The translations under genes and the position numbers were made by a program. The notes beneath the pieces were generated by a model, which did not search any database, had not been told where the DNA came from, and saw only the letters and a list, made by a program, of their open reading frames with translations. Positions 13,571-21,408 of a stretch of DNA of 64,000 bases are shown one piece after another. This DNA is from an uncultured Bacillota bacterium (GTDB lineage: Bacteria; Bacillota; Clostridia; Oscillospirales; Oscillospiraceae), in NCBI GenBank assembly GCA_947426945.1, contig CANEFX010000002.1:62001-126000 (forward strand), read 5' to 3'. Each line of letters starts with the position of its first letter. Within the stretch, counting starts at the first letter, position 1.

Positions 13571-14530
13571 ATGGGGGTCCCAATATTTTGCATTTGTCTT
13601 ATTGCGGCAGGAATTTGGATTATATTTATATCTATTAAGCAAATACAAAAGCAAACGAAAGAAAAGGAACGTCTAAAACAAGAACGTGAAGCACAACTTG
13701 AAAGGATGAGAAAAGAAGAAGAAATACGACTGGAAAAACTGCGAAAAGAGAAAATAGAACGGGAGGAAGCAGAAAAAAGAGTACGAGAGGAACAGGCCAG
13801 AGCTAGGGCTGAAAGAGACGCAATTTATAATGCAATGGTCGCCGCAATTCGACCGGTTCCAGTTGTTGCGGCAGAAGAAAAAGCGAAAAAAATGACCATC
13901 TCATTTTTAAATTCTTTGACCTATTCCACGCTTACCGTCCGAAGCAATATGGAGCAGTTGAGCAATTATGTCGTCATAGACACAGAAACAACTGGCCTTA
14001 AATGCACCAGCGATGAAATCATCGAAGTGGCTGCCATTCGTTTCCGTGGTTTTGAACCCGTCGAAAAATTCGTTACACTTTCGGCTCCTAGCAAACCCAT
14101 CCCAGAGCAGATCACGGAGATAAATCATATTACTGATGAAATGGTAGCAGGAAAACCTTGTTTTCAGCAGATTGCTGCTTCGCTGGTTGAATTTATCGGA
14201 GAAGACAACATCGTTGGTCACAACCTACCATTTGATTTAAAATTTATTGTTCACTATGGGGCAAATGTTACAGAGAGAAAAAGAAAATATTACGATACAT
14301 TAGCTATTGCCCAAAAGACGATCAAAAAGGTGCGGATGAAATGGGATAAGGAGTACGAAGAATATGTAGAGGATTTTAACTCGACTGGGATTTCGGACTA
14401 CAAACTAAAAACGCTTTGTTTCTACCTAGGGCTTCCCTATCAAGGAGCCCACAGGGCGGAAGCTGATGCACTTGCTACGGGGCTTCTGTTCCAGAGTTTA
14501 ATAGATATGCGGGTTACGAAGAAAAGTTAA
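13571..14530 (+). CDS. Membrane-tethered DEDDh 3'-5' exonuclease (DnaQ-like)
   Basis: ATG 13571 is about seven bases from GGGGAGG; another ATG at 13565 is too close. Residues 1-22 form a membrane helix (FCICLIAAGIWIIFI), followed by a long charged coiled coil to about residue 85. The exonuclease domain spans about 135-315 with Exo I VIDTETTGL, Exo II GHNLPFDLKF and Exo III HRAEADALATG. DnaQ-type exonucleases act in proofreading or nucleic-acid decay. A membrane tether plus coiled coil is unusual and hints at a defence or DNA-entry role. The last assignment is inference. Confidence 0.85.
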   Translation: MGVPIFCICLIAAGIWIIFISIKQIQKQTKEKERLKQEREAQLERMRKEEEIRLEKLRKEKIEREEAEKRVREEQARARAERDAIYNAMVAAIRPVPVVAAEEKAKKMTISFLNSLTYSTLTVRSNMEQLSNYVVIDTETTGLKCTSDEIIEVAAIRFRGFEPVEKFVTLSAPSKPIPEQITEINHITDEMVAGKPCFQQIAASLVEFIGEDNIVGHNLPFDLKFIVHYGANVTERKRKYYDTLAIAQKTIKKVRMKWDKEYEEYVEDFNSTGISDYKLKTLCFYLGLPYQGAHRAEADALATGLLFQSLIDMRVTKKS

Positions 14531-14532
14531 AA

Positions 14533-14549
14533 GTGTCCAACTTGGACAC
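14533..14549. promoter_or_regulatory. Candidate ParB-binding palindrome, copy 3
   Basis: GTGTCCAACTTGGACAC, a perfect 8-1-8 palindrome in noncoding DNA two bases after the exonuclease stop. With copy 4 it brackets the type I toxin module. Confidence 0.55.
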
Positions 14550-14555
14550 CAGAAA

Positions 14556-14583
14556 GAAAAAAACCGCCCCGGAGGCGGGGCGG
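14556..14583 (-). terminator. Minus-strand terminator of the toxin mRNA
   Basis: CCGCCCC and GGGGCGG form a 7-bp GC stem. On the minus strand it is followed by seven T, so it should end the toxin transcript beyond the antisense region. Confidence 0.75.
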
Positions 14584-14586
14584 CAC

Positions 14587-14615
14587 TTGACAAATCAATA
14601 TCAGGCGGTTATACT
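14587..14615 (+). promoter_or_regulatory. Promoter of the antisense antitoxin RNA
   Basis: TTGACA, 17 bases, TATACT on the plus strand. Start near 14622; no reading frame follows. Confidence 0.75.
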
Positions 14616-14621
14616 AAACAT

Positions 14622-14712
14622 AGAAAGGGCGCTGCCGGTAGACGGTTGGCCCTATGCTAGACGATTGAAGTAACCGCTAACTGTTGGGCACAGGGGCGGT
14701 TACTTCTTTTTA
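14622..14712 (+). ncRNA. Candidate type I antitoxin RNA (about 90 nt)
   Basis: It lies between a consensus promoter and a strong terminator (GAAGTAACCGC...GCGGTTACTTC, an 11-bp perfect stem at 14667-14706 followed by TTTTTA). It is complementary to the 3' coding end and downstream part of the toxin mRNA, the arrangement of txpA/RatA- and fst-type modules. RNA ends are estimated from promoter and terminator positions. Confidence 0.65.
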
Positions 14713-14786
14713 TTGGCCGCAATAAAGAGGCCGATAATGCCGATGATAACCAGACTGTATGTAAACATATCAGAATAAGTCACCAC
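14700..14786 (-). CDS. Holin-like type I toxin peptide (28 aa)
   Basis: A GTG start (14784-14786) lies eight bases from AAAGGGGGG. The peptide begins MVTYSDMF, then a hydrophobic helix (YSLVIIGIIGLFIAAN), and ends KKK. This is the layout of the Firmicutes 'putative holin-like toxin' family, whose members start M-V/D-T-Y and end in lysines. It would depolarise the membrane if not silenced by the antisense RNA. It is far below usual gene-calling length. Confidence 0.78.
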   Translation of the reverse strand: MVTYSDMFTYSLVIIGIIGLFIAANKKK

Positions 14787-14896
14787 AGAGCAAGCCCCCC
14801 TTTCCAAGGATCAGGGGACAAGAAGCTGCCCCCTGTCAGAGGGCCAAACCGCCTGCCGCTGCTGGCAGCGCTGAAAGATAATTCTTTCCTGTTTCC

Positions 14897-14925
14897 AGCA
14901 TAGCATATCAACCGACATAATGCAA
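14897..14925 (-). promoter_or_regulatory. Toxin promoter
   Basis: On the minus strand TTGCAT (14925-14920), 17 bases, TATGCT (14902-14897). The toxin mRNA would have an untranslated leader of roughly 100 bases, long enough to fold as in other type I toxins. Confidence 0.6.
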
Positions 14926-14939
14926 CAGGATTCTCGGAT

Positions 14940-14956
14940 GTGTCCAACTTGGACAC
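14940..14956. promoter_or_regulatory. Candidate ParB-binding palindrome, copy 4
   Basis: GTGTCCAACTTGGACAC, identical to copy 3, 20 bases before the AbiH-like start codon and beside the toxin promoter. Confidence 0.55.
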
Positions 14957-14975
14957 CGGAAAGGAGTGTTTAGCC

Positions 14976-16205
14976 TTGGAGACTCGCACTCTGTTTATGA
15001 TAGGGAATGGATTTGATTTAGCACATGGTCTTCGAACCAGCTATATGGATTTTTTCTACTGCGTCCAAACATTAGCCCTATCTCTATTACCGGAACCTAT
15101 TTTATTGAGCCACTCTCATTTCACCTACAGGGAACGCACACAAATTCAAAGGCATTTTGCATCTAAAGGAATAATTAAAATTTTAAATTTAGATAATCCA
15201 AGCAAAAAGAATATCTGGTGCACTTACTTTGAGCGTGTGCTTAACGATAAACAACGCATTGAAACCTGGATCGACCTTGAAAAAGAAATCCAATTTTTAA
15301 TACAAAAAATGGAACTTGATGTAAAAAATCAAATCTTTGTTAAAACAGACCCAATTCAGTGGTTTAAAAGCACAATGAACTGCTCCGGCAGTTTCAATAA
15401 CTATCCGAAAGATTTTTCTACGTCCGCAAAGCAAATAAAATGCAAAGTTTCTGAGGTCAACTCGATTTATCGCGAAAATTTGGCCTTGTCTATCTCAATT
15501 TTTCACGAAAGTTTGGCCCTTTTTTTGTACGAAGAATTATTACGTTACACATTTTGTTTTGAACTATATCTTGCTTTTATTATGCCAGATCTTTTTTCTT
15601 CCAATCGTACTCTCCCTAGTTGTCCATTAAACGCACTTTTTAGAAACATATCCGAAAAGGATTTTCTCCTTTCATTCAATTACACAACAACAGCACAAGA
15701 TAGATATAACAACGCTTTACCGGCCCAATATATTCATGGTAGACTTAGAAAATATTCTGATCTCTCTCAACATATAAATGACCCAGATTTCCAACTGTCA
15801 ACTCCCCTTATTATTGGCTTCCATTCATCTAGTGTAGCAGATGCTGATCCAACTCCATTTTTATATTTTGAAAAATTTTTTCAACGTATATTACGCAATA
15901 CTGGCGACGATTTTTATAAGTGGGTAAATACCATTACTAAAGACCATTTACTCAAAACCATAGTATATGGCCATTCTCTCGATATAACTGACCAAGATTT
16001 CATCAGATTCATTTTTGAAAAATCTCATTTTATTAAAGTCTATTATCACCAGGCGAACGTTTTACCTGCTCTCATTACAAATTTAGTTTCTATTTTTGGA
16101 CGTGAAGAAGTAAATCGTATTCATTCTCAAGGTAAACTTTCTTTTATTTCTACTGATACTTTAATACCTAGAGAAAAACCGGAGGCCAACTATGTCTTCA
16201 TGTAA
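14976..16205 (+). CDS. AbiH-like abortive-infection protein
   Basis: A TTG start (14976) follows GAAAGGAG; the GTG at 14940 is part of a palindrome and is less likely. The start METRTLFMIGNGFDLAHGL is the hallmark of AbiH-family proteins, as are later LLSFNYTTTA, AQYIHGRL, LIIGFHSS and VYGHSLDITD. At about 409 residues it has family length. The gene is strikingly AT-rich against its neighbours, a sign of separate acquisition. Its 3' end overlaps the recombinase gene by 14 bases. AbiH proteins act in phage exclusion by an unsettled mechanism. Confidence 0.85.
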   Translation: METRTLFMIGNGFDLAHGLRTSYMDFFYCVQTLALSLLPEPILLSHSHFTYRERTQIQRHFASKGIIKILNLDNPSKKNIWCTYFERVLNDKQRIETWIDLEKEIQFLIQKMELDVKNQIFVKTDPIQWFKSTMNCSGSFNNYPKDFSTSAKQIKCKVSEVNSIYRENLALSISIFHESLALFLYEELLRYTFCFELYLAFIMPDLFSSNRTLPSCPLNALFRNISEKDFLLSFNYTTTAQDRYNNALPAQYIHGRLRKYSDLSQHINDPDFQLSTPLIIGFHSSSVADADPTPFLYFEKFFQRILRNTGDDFYKWVNTITKDHLLKTIVYGHSLDITDQDFIRFIFEKSHFIKVYYHQANVLPALITNLVSIFGREEVNRIHSQGKLSFISTDTLIPREKPEANYVFM

Positions 16206-17709
16206 TCAAGATTTGTCTGGCTTGGATGCCGGCCTATATCTCCGCAAGTCTCGTATGGAGGAGGGCCTGGACACCGACGAAGTGCTGGCCAAGCACCAGA
16301 AGACCCTCTTAGACTACGCTAAGGAGCACGGGATCCACATCATCGAGACCTACCCCGAGGTAGTCAGCGGTGAATCCCTCTACGCCCGGCCCCAGATGCT
16401 CCGCCTGCTCCAGGATGTGGAGGACGGCCGGTATGACTGTGTGCTGTGCATGGACCTGGACCGTCTCTCCCGTGGGCGAATGAAGGACCAGGGTATCATC
16501 CTGGATGCCTTCAAGGACTCTGAAACGCTGATTGTAACGCCTGAAAAAGTGTATAACCTGTCAGACGAAATAGATGAAGAATATGCCGAGCTGAAGACCT
16601 TCATGTCCCGCCGGGAGTATAAAATCATAAACAAGCGGCTCCGCCGGGGCCTACAGCAATCCATTGAGGACGGCTGCTATGTGGCCAACGCGCCCTATGG
16701 CTACAAGAAGGTCACCATCGACCGCAAACCCACTTTAGAAATTTATGAACCCGAAGCAAAATTTGTCCGTATGATGTTCCAACTCTACGCCCAGGGCTAT
16801 GGCTGCGTCTCCATTGCCCGGCATATCAACGCCCTAGGTGCACGCCCTCACCGCTCCGCCGAGTTCAATCGAAGCAGTGTGGCCAGGATTCTGCACAGTC
16901 CTGTTTACGTTGGCAAGATCGTCTGGAACCAGAAGAAGCACATCAAGAAGGGCATCAAGGGCAACACCAAAAATATCGTCATCTACCAGCCCAAGGAGAA
17001 GTGGACCATCACTGACGGCCTCCACCCCCCTATCGTAGATAAGGAGCTTTTCGACCAGGTTCAGGCCATACTGGACAAGCGGTATATCCCCTCAAGGAAC
17101 GATGGAACAATCAAGAGCCCCCTGGCCGGGCTGGTAAAATGCGCCAACTGCGGAATGAATATGCAGCGGCTTGTCATGAAGGGCGAACCATATCTCCTCT
17201 GCAACCGCCCGGGCTGCTGCGCCTCTACCCGCTTCACTCTTGTGGAGGAACGGGTGCTAGAGTACCTGGAGCGGACACTGGAACAGTTGACCCTCTCCCC
17301 TACCTCTGTGCTGGCCGGACGAGACACCTCCGTTTTGGAGACTACCTTGACCGCAATCCATAAAGAATTGGCTTCCACTCAGAGACAGAAATCTAGGTTG
17401 TACGAACTACTGGAATTGGGTGAGTACGATATCCCTACTTTTCGAGAACGGATGGATGTCGTTAAAAACAAGCAGAGCGCTCTGGAACGGAAAGAAGCCG
17501 ATACCCTGCGTGCTATCCAGGACGCTAAGACATCCGATCCTGCCTCCCTTGCCGCAAAAATTAAATATGTTTTGGATAACTATTCCACTTCAGATGCCAC
17601 CCAACGCAATGCACTACTTCACTCTGTAATCCAAACCGTTTTCTACCACAAAGAAAAAAAGACAAAGCCCACTGCATTTTATCTGGACTTTATCTTAGTC
17701 CCAAACTAG
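16192..17709 (+). CDS. Large serine recombinase (integrase of element A)
   Basis: GGAGG precedes the ATG by six bases. The N-terminal resolvase domain has LYLRKSR with catalytic Ser20, MDLDRLSRG and the E helix. The recombinase domain (about 155-270) contains YVANAPYGYKKV and the zinc part CANCGMNM...CNRPGCC. A C-terminal coiled coil (about 380-450) and a last beta part follow. At 505 residues it is typical of phage/ICE integrases. It sits at the right end, about 40 bases from the deduced junction in a host gene. Confidence 0.93.
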   Translation: MSSCNQDLSGLDAGLYLRKSRMEEGLDTDEVLAKHQKTLLDYAKEHGIHIIETYPEVVSGESLYARPQMLRLLQDVEDGRYDCVLCMDLDRLSRGRMKDQGIILDAFKDSETLIVTPEKVYNLSDEIDEEYAELKTFMSRREYKIINKRLRRGLQQSIEDGCYVANAPYGYKKVTIDRKPTLEIYEPEAKFVRMMFQLYAQGYGCVSIARHINALGARPHRSAEFNRSSVARILHSPVYVGKIVWNQKKHIKKGIKGNTKNIVIYQPKEKWTITDGLHPPIVDKELFDQVQAILDKRYIPSRNDGTIKSPLAGLVKCANCGMNMQRLVMKGEPYLLCNRPGCCASTRFTLVEERVLEYLERTLEQLTLSPTSVLAGRDTSVLETTLTAIHKELASTQRQKSRLYELLELGEYDIPTFRERMDVVKNKQSALERKEADTLRAIQDAKTSDPASLAAKIKYVLDNYSTSDATQRNALLHSVIQTVFYHKEKKTKPTAFYLDFILVPN

Positions 17710-17849
17710 CTTTTTCTTTTGTCTGAAAATATATAAGGCGCTATATCTTCCTCCCGGCATGAGTCAAAGATTTTTTTCGTGTGTATGCACACGGCCTCCC
17801 GGATACTGCGATCGTCACAGACGGGGCCGGGCACGACCTTTTCTGGCAT
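17706..17849 (-). pseudogene. 5' part of host gene interrupted by element A
   Basis: The minus-strand frame begins MPEKVVPGPVCDD behind GGAGGGAATTAT and reads REAVCIHTKKIFDSCREED before a foreign tail (IAPYIFSDKRKS) that stops at the end of the recombinase gene. The REAVCI-T-K-ydSCrdkDC signature is that of a conserved clostridial protein of over 100 residues, in which the Cys-rich part continues. The frame therefore leaves the host gene near codon 31-34. The missing 3' part should lie at the other end of the element. Confidence 0.65.
17745..17756. other. Deduced right attachment junction (attR) of element A
   Basis: This is where the frame changes from the conserved host sequence (IFDSC) to element sequence, next to the serine recombinase stop. 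Large serine recombinases exchange at a central dinucleotide within such a site. The exact bases cannot be fixed without attL. Confidence 0.5.
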
Positions 17850-17966
17850 ATAATTCCCTCCTAGATTTGGATGGTCAGGGCGTTGAACGCCCGGTAAGGG
17901 GTTTGCTTACAACACATCTTATGTCCCGGATGGGTTTTGGTGCGGGCCGGATGGTTTTTCTCTTGC

Positions 17967-17995
17967 CCTTTTCCCTCCTTTGGGCTATAATAGAA
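17967..17995 (+). promoter_or_regulatory. Promoter for the DUF4364 operon
   Basis: TTGCCC, 17 bases, TATAAT (coordinates within a base or two), followed by GGAAGGAG before the ATG at 18029. The segment 17850-17960 between the divergent genes shows nothing else I can name. Confidence 0.65.
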
Positions 17996-18028
17996 ACCAT
18001 AAATAACCTGTCAGGAAGGAGCTGCCCC

Positions 18029-18574
18029 ATGCCTCCTATCGGATTCATTCAGGACGATTTGGACCTGAAGCTGCTGGTCCTCTACATCATGGACCGGACC
18101 GCCGGCCCCATCACCTTCTTACAGCTGTTTGAGCTGGCCCTGTGTGACGCGGGGGTGGACTACTTCTCCCTCACTCAGGCGGTGGATCACATGGTAGCCA
18201 CCGGCCAGCTGACGCGGGAGGGCGACCGCTACGCCATCACGGACAAGGGCCGGCGCAACAGCCAGATCTGTGAGAGCAGCCTGCCCCGCTCGGTGCGGCG
18301 GCACTGCGACGACAACCTGCGCCAGGTGAACGACGCGCTGCGGCGGGAATCCCAGGTCCGCACCCGGATCATGGACAGGGAGGACGGCACCGCCACTTTG
18401 TGCCTCACCCTGGAGGACAACGACTCCCCCCTTCTCCACGCCGCCCTGCTGGTCTCCGGCCGGGAGCAGGCGGAGCGCTGGGCCCAGGCGTTTAACAAAG
18501 ATCCTTCCGCCCTTTACATGGGTATCACCCGCCTGCTGGACCAATCCCAGACAACCAAGGAGGAATCCACATGA
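18029..18574 (+). CDS. DUF4364 family winged-helix protein
   Basis: Start ATG 18029 behind GGAAGGAG; the frame runs further up without a ribosome site. It begins MPPIGFIQDDLDLKLLVLYI and shows the winged helix region typical of DUF4364 (FFLQLFELALCDAGVDYFSL-like helices, LTREGDRYAITDKGRRNS). At 181 residues it has family length. The last four bases overlap the next gene, so the pair is coupled. It is probably a transcription regulator; the target is unknown. Confidence 0.85.
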   Translation: MPPIGFIQDDLDLKLLVLYIMDRTAGPITFLQLFELALCDAGVDYFSLTQAVDHMVATGQLTREGDRYAITDKGRRNSQICESSLPRSVRRHCDDNLRQVNDALRRESQVRTRIMDREDGTATLCLTLEDNDSPLLHAALLVSGREQAERWAQAFNKDPSALYMGITRLLDQSQTTKEEST

Positions 18575-19041
18575 GACGAAGCGACCGCGCCCGGGACCGG
18601 GACTTTTCCCTGAAGCTGATCGACCGCTGCACCCACGGGGTGATGGCCCTCTCCACCGGGGAGCCCACTCCCTACTGCCTGCCCCTGTCCTTCGTCCGGG
18701 TGGAGGACGACCTCTACTTCCACTGCGCCCGCCAGGGGCGGAAAATTGACCTGCTGCGCCGCTTCCCCCAGGTATGCGTCACCTTTGTGGGGGAGGACCG
18801 GCCCGCCTTTGAGCCTCCGGACGAGTATACCACCTGGTTCCAATCCGTCATCGTCACCGGAACGGCCGTGGAGGTGACGGACCCGGCTGAAAAGACCGAG
18901 GCCCTCCGCGCCCTGTGCCGGAAGGTCGCCCCGGACAACATGGACGGCTTCGACGCCGCCATGGCCAGGAGTCTGGCCGTCACCGGCGTCTGGAAGGTAC
19001 ATATGGAGGATATCTCAGGAAAGGCAAAGCTGCAAAAGTAG
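18571..19041 (+). CDS. Pyridoxamine 5'-phosphate oxidase-like (NimA-type) flavoprotein
   Basis: A 156-residue protein starting MRRSDRARDRDFSLKLIDRC and continuing PYCLPLSFVRVEDDLYFHCA and RQGRKIDLLRRFPQVCVTFVG, the split-barrel FMN-binding pattern of the NimA/PPOX family. It overlaps DUF4364 by four bases. The partner may regulate or use it. Substrate cannot be told from sequence; nitro- or quinone-type reduction is common in the family. Confidence 0.85.
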   Translation: MRRSDRARDRDFSLKLIDRCTHGVMALSTGEPTPYCLPLSFVRVEDDLYFHCARQGRKIDLLRRFPQVCVTFVGEDRPAFEPPDEYTTWFQSVIVTGTAVEVTDPAEKTEALRALCRKVAPDNMDGFDAAMARSLAVTGVWKVHMEDISGKAKLQK

Positions 19042-19054
19042 CCTGCGCCTTTGT

Positions 19055-19582
19055 ATGTTAGTTTACCTTGAAATGCTGCCGGACAGCTCCGACAGGGCAA
19101 AGCTGGAGCAGGTCTACCTGCGGTACAGGGGGCTGATGTTCCACGTCGCAAGCCGTATTTTAAACAACGTCTCGGATGCGGAGGACGCGGTCCATCAGTC
19201 CTTTATCTCCATCGCCGAACATATTGAAAAAATTTCTTCTCCTGTGTGCACCAAAACCCAGTCCTTCGTCGTTACTATAGTTGAACGCAAAGCAATTGAC
19301 ATCTACCGGCGCAAAACCAGGCAGCGCGTCGTCCCCCTGGAGGACGAGGCCGCCGGACTGCCGGTGGATATGGAATCCGCCCGGCTCGGCCCGCTGGCCG
19401 CCGCCATCGGCAGGCTGTCCGCCCGCTACCGCCAGTATATCCTGCTGAAATATGACTGCGGCTACTCCAATCAGGAGATTGCGGACATGCTGGGGCTGTC
19501 CTATGAGGGGGTCCACAGCCTGGACCGGCGGGCGAAAAAGAAGCTGAAGGCGCTGTTGGAAGAGGAGGGGGTTACGCTGTGA
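19055..19582 (+). CDS. Sigma-70 family RNA polymerase sigma factor (ECF-like)
   Basis: At 175 residues it carries region 2 (LEQVYLRYRGLMFHVASRIL, DAEDAVHQSFISIAEHI) and region 4 (LSARYRQYILLKYDCGYSNQ, EIADMLGLSYEGVHSLDRRA). It overlaps a DUF4367 gene by four bases, the usual partner order in Clostridia. It would direct expression of a small regulon, perhaps including the secreted proteins just downstream. Confidence 0.88.
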   Translation: MLVYLEMLPDSSDRAKLEQVYLRYRGLMFHVASRILNNVSDAEDAVHQSFISIAEHIEKISSPVCTKTQSFVVTIVERKAIDIYRRKTRQRVVPLEDEAAGLPVDMESARLGPLAAAIGRLSARYRQYILLKYDCGYSNQEIADMLGLSYEGVHSLDRRAKKKLKALLEEEGVTL

Positions 19583-20283
19583 CAATAACCGACGACATGC
19601 TGCGGGAAGCCGCCGCTGAGTTCAGCGCGGCCCTGGCCGGCTCCCTCCCCGACCCGGAGACCTGTGAGCACCAGTTCTCCCCCCGTTTCCTGCGTAAAAT
19701 GCGGCCCCTCCTCCGCCGGGGCCGCCCGGCGCGCCACCCCATCCTGCGGCGGACCGCGGCCGCCGTGCTGGCCCTGGTGGCCAGCGCCTCCGTCTGGCTG
19801 AGCGTCGATGTGGACGCCCGCGCCGCCTTCCTCTCCTGGCTGCGGACCCAGCGGGAAAACGGCATATTCTCCTATCGGTTTGCCGGCTCCGCCCCGCAGG
19901 AGGCAGTCCCCCTCTACCTCCCCACCTGGGTGCCGGAGGGGTTTGCGGAAGCAGACCGGGATATTCTGGACTGGAACGCCTGGGTCCTCTATACAGACCC
20001 GGACGACAACTATTTTTCCATCGAAAGTTCCTGGATGCACGACGGGACAATTATGGAAGTAGTCCCATGGCATGGTCAGGAGCTGACGCGGAGCTCCGTG
20101 ACGGTAAACGGCCTGCCCGGCGACCTGTATCTGACCACAGACCCGGAAACCGGCCGGGACAGCAACAGCCTGGTCTGGTTTGACGACCGGACCCATATAA
20201 GCTTCGGTATTGATTCCTCTCTGGACGGGGATACCATGCTGCGTATCGCGGAGAGCATTGCTCCGGCCGACCCGGCAGCATAA
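19579..20283 (+). CDS. DUF4367 membrane protein, likely sigma-factor partner
   Basis: A GTG start overlaps the sigma gene stop. The N-terminal cytoplasmic part (about 55 residues) is followed by one membrane helix (AAAVLALVASASVWLSV) and an extracellular DUF4367 domain (LPTWVPEGF, WHGQELTRSSVTVNGLPGDL, LVWFDDRTHISFGI). Such proteins sit next to ECF sigma genes and probably act as anti-sigma or sensor partners. It ends in an A/T run that may be a weak terminator. Confidence 0.82.
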   Translation: MTITDDMLREAAAEFSAALAGSLPDPETCEHQFSPRFLRKMRPLLRRGRPARHPILRRTAAAVLALVASASVWLSVDVDARAAFLSWLRTQRENGIFSYRFAGSAPQEAVPLYLPTWVPEGFAEADRDILDWNAWVLYTDPDDNYFSIESSWMHDGTIMEVVPWHGQELTRSSVTVNGLPGDLYLTTDPETGRDSNSLVWFDDRTHISFGIDSSLDGDTMLRIAESIAPADPAA

Positions 20284-20373
20284 AAATTTTAAAAAAAATT
20301 TTTTCAGAGCGAACCAAATCGCCTCCCTCCTGCGTTACTAAGGGTAAGTGACAAAGGAAGGAGGTGAATTTTT

Positions 20374-20718
20374 ATGAAACGAAGGATATGTGCGCTTGCC
20401 GCGGTGCTGCTGCTCGTCATGACCATGACCGTCCACGCGGCGCCGGCCAGGATTCCCCGTCCCAGAAACATCCTGTCCTTCAACGGTACCACCGCCACCT
20501 GCTCCACCACTCTATCCGAGTACGGCAAGGAGATCGACATTGAGCTTCAGCTCTGGCAGGGCAGCACCCTGGTCGCCTCCTGGCCCGCCTCCGGGACCTC
20601 CAAGGTCTCTGTAGAGGGGACCTGCCGGGTCACCAAGGGGCAGACCTACTCCCTGATCGTCACCGGAACCATCGGCGAACAGGCATACACCAGCGCTCCA
20701 GTGACCAAGACCTGCTGA
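20374..20718 (+). CDS. Small secreted protein (114 aa)
   Basis: A signal peptide (RRICALAAVLLLVMTMTVHA) is followed by a beta-rich domain (CSTTLSEYGKEIDIELQLWQ, YSLIVTGTIGEQAYTSAPV) similar to DUF6147-type secreted proteins of gut Clostridia. AAGGAGGTG precedes the ATG. The two Cys residues may form a disulfide. It is possibly part of the preceding sigma factor's regulon. Confidence 0.7.
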   Translation: MKRRICALAAVLLLVMTMTVHAAPARIPRPRNILSFNGTTATCSTTLSEYGKEIDIELQLWQGSTLVASWPASGTSKVSVEGTCRVTKGQTYSLIVTGTIGEQAYTSAPVTKTC

Positions 20719-20798
20719 GACAGAAAACCACAGCAGAACACCCTATCCACACATATGAGTATGCGCCGCACCAGCGGCAGAAAGGTAAGGTCTGTAAC

Positions 20799-21326
20799 AT
20801 GAAAAAGAAACTGTTGACTTTGCTCCTGGCACTTGCTATGATGGTATCAGTAGTTCCCGGCGCTTCCGCCGCGGGCACACTGCCCCAGGACGACATCAGC
20901 ACCATCCGCCGGAATCCGAATAGGTACTATAATGTCACAGAATACTCCGATTACTATGGACCCGTTGACTTTGTAGTGGAACCTGACGATGCGGCATCTA
21001 ACCTCAAGTTTAAAAACGCAATCGCCGGCGCAATGAAGACAGTGACAAAATATGCTGTCAAAACATATGTCCCAGAGGTGATATCAAGCACGATCATTAC
21101 TGCGGCAGCAAATGAAATAATCGACGCTTTTACAACGTTCGTTTATTATGAGAATTACCCGTATGCCCGCGCAGGCCATTACACTGTAAGTGCCAAAATC
21201 AAAACGAAATATCGGGTCGATTCTTTGGACCCGTCTCATAAAGTAAAAGTCGATCAATGGGTCGTATACGATGTCTACCACCAAGAAAGTGGCAGCACTT
21301 CTACCCACACTTCACATCTGAAATGA
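20799..21326 (+). CDS. Secreted protein of unknown function (175 aa)
   Basis: A clear signal peptide (KKLLTLLLALAMMVSVVPG, cleavage near ASA-AG) is followed by a Tyr-rich mature domain with a helical hydrophobic patch (about residues 65-105) and a beta C-terminus (YTVSAKIKTKYRVDSL). No family recognised. Codon use becomes more AT-rich than upstream genes, as do the next two genes. Confidence 0.65.
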   Translation: MKKKLLTLLLALAMMVSVVPGASAAGTLPQDDISTIRRNPNRYYNVTEYSDYYGPVDFVVEPDDAASNLKFKNAIAGAMKTVTKYAVKTYVPEVISSTIITAAANEIIDAFTTFVYYENYPYARAGHYTVSAKIKTKYRVDSLDPSHKVKVDQWVVYDVYHQESGSTSTHTSHLK

Positions 21327-21408
21327 CCATAACTAAACCATATAAGGGCCGGTACCTTACAAATATGCACCGTATCGGCCCTCATCAGAACAAGAAAGAG
21401 GCGATCCT

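Noticed and set aside
14780-14989. 69-codon minus-strand frame over the toxin leader
   Set aside because: It spans the toxin promoter and 5' leader and contains the palindrome. There is no ribosome site and the composition is not protein-like.
17759-18028. N-terminal extension of the DUF4364 frame
   Set aside because: It covers the promoter and the divergent host-gene remnant. The ATG at 18029 has the ribosome site and matches the family start.
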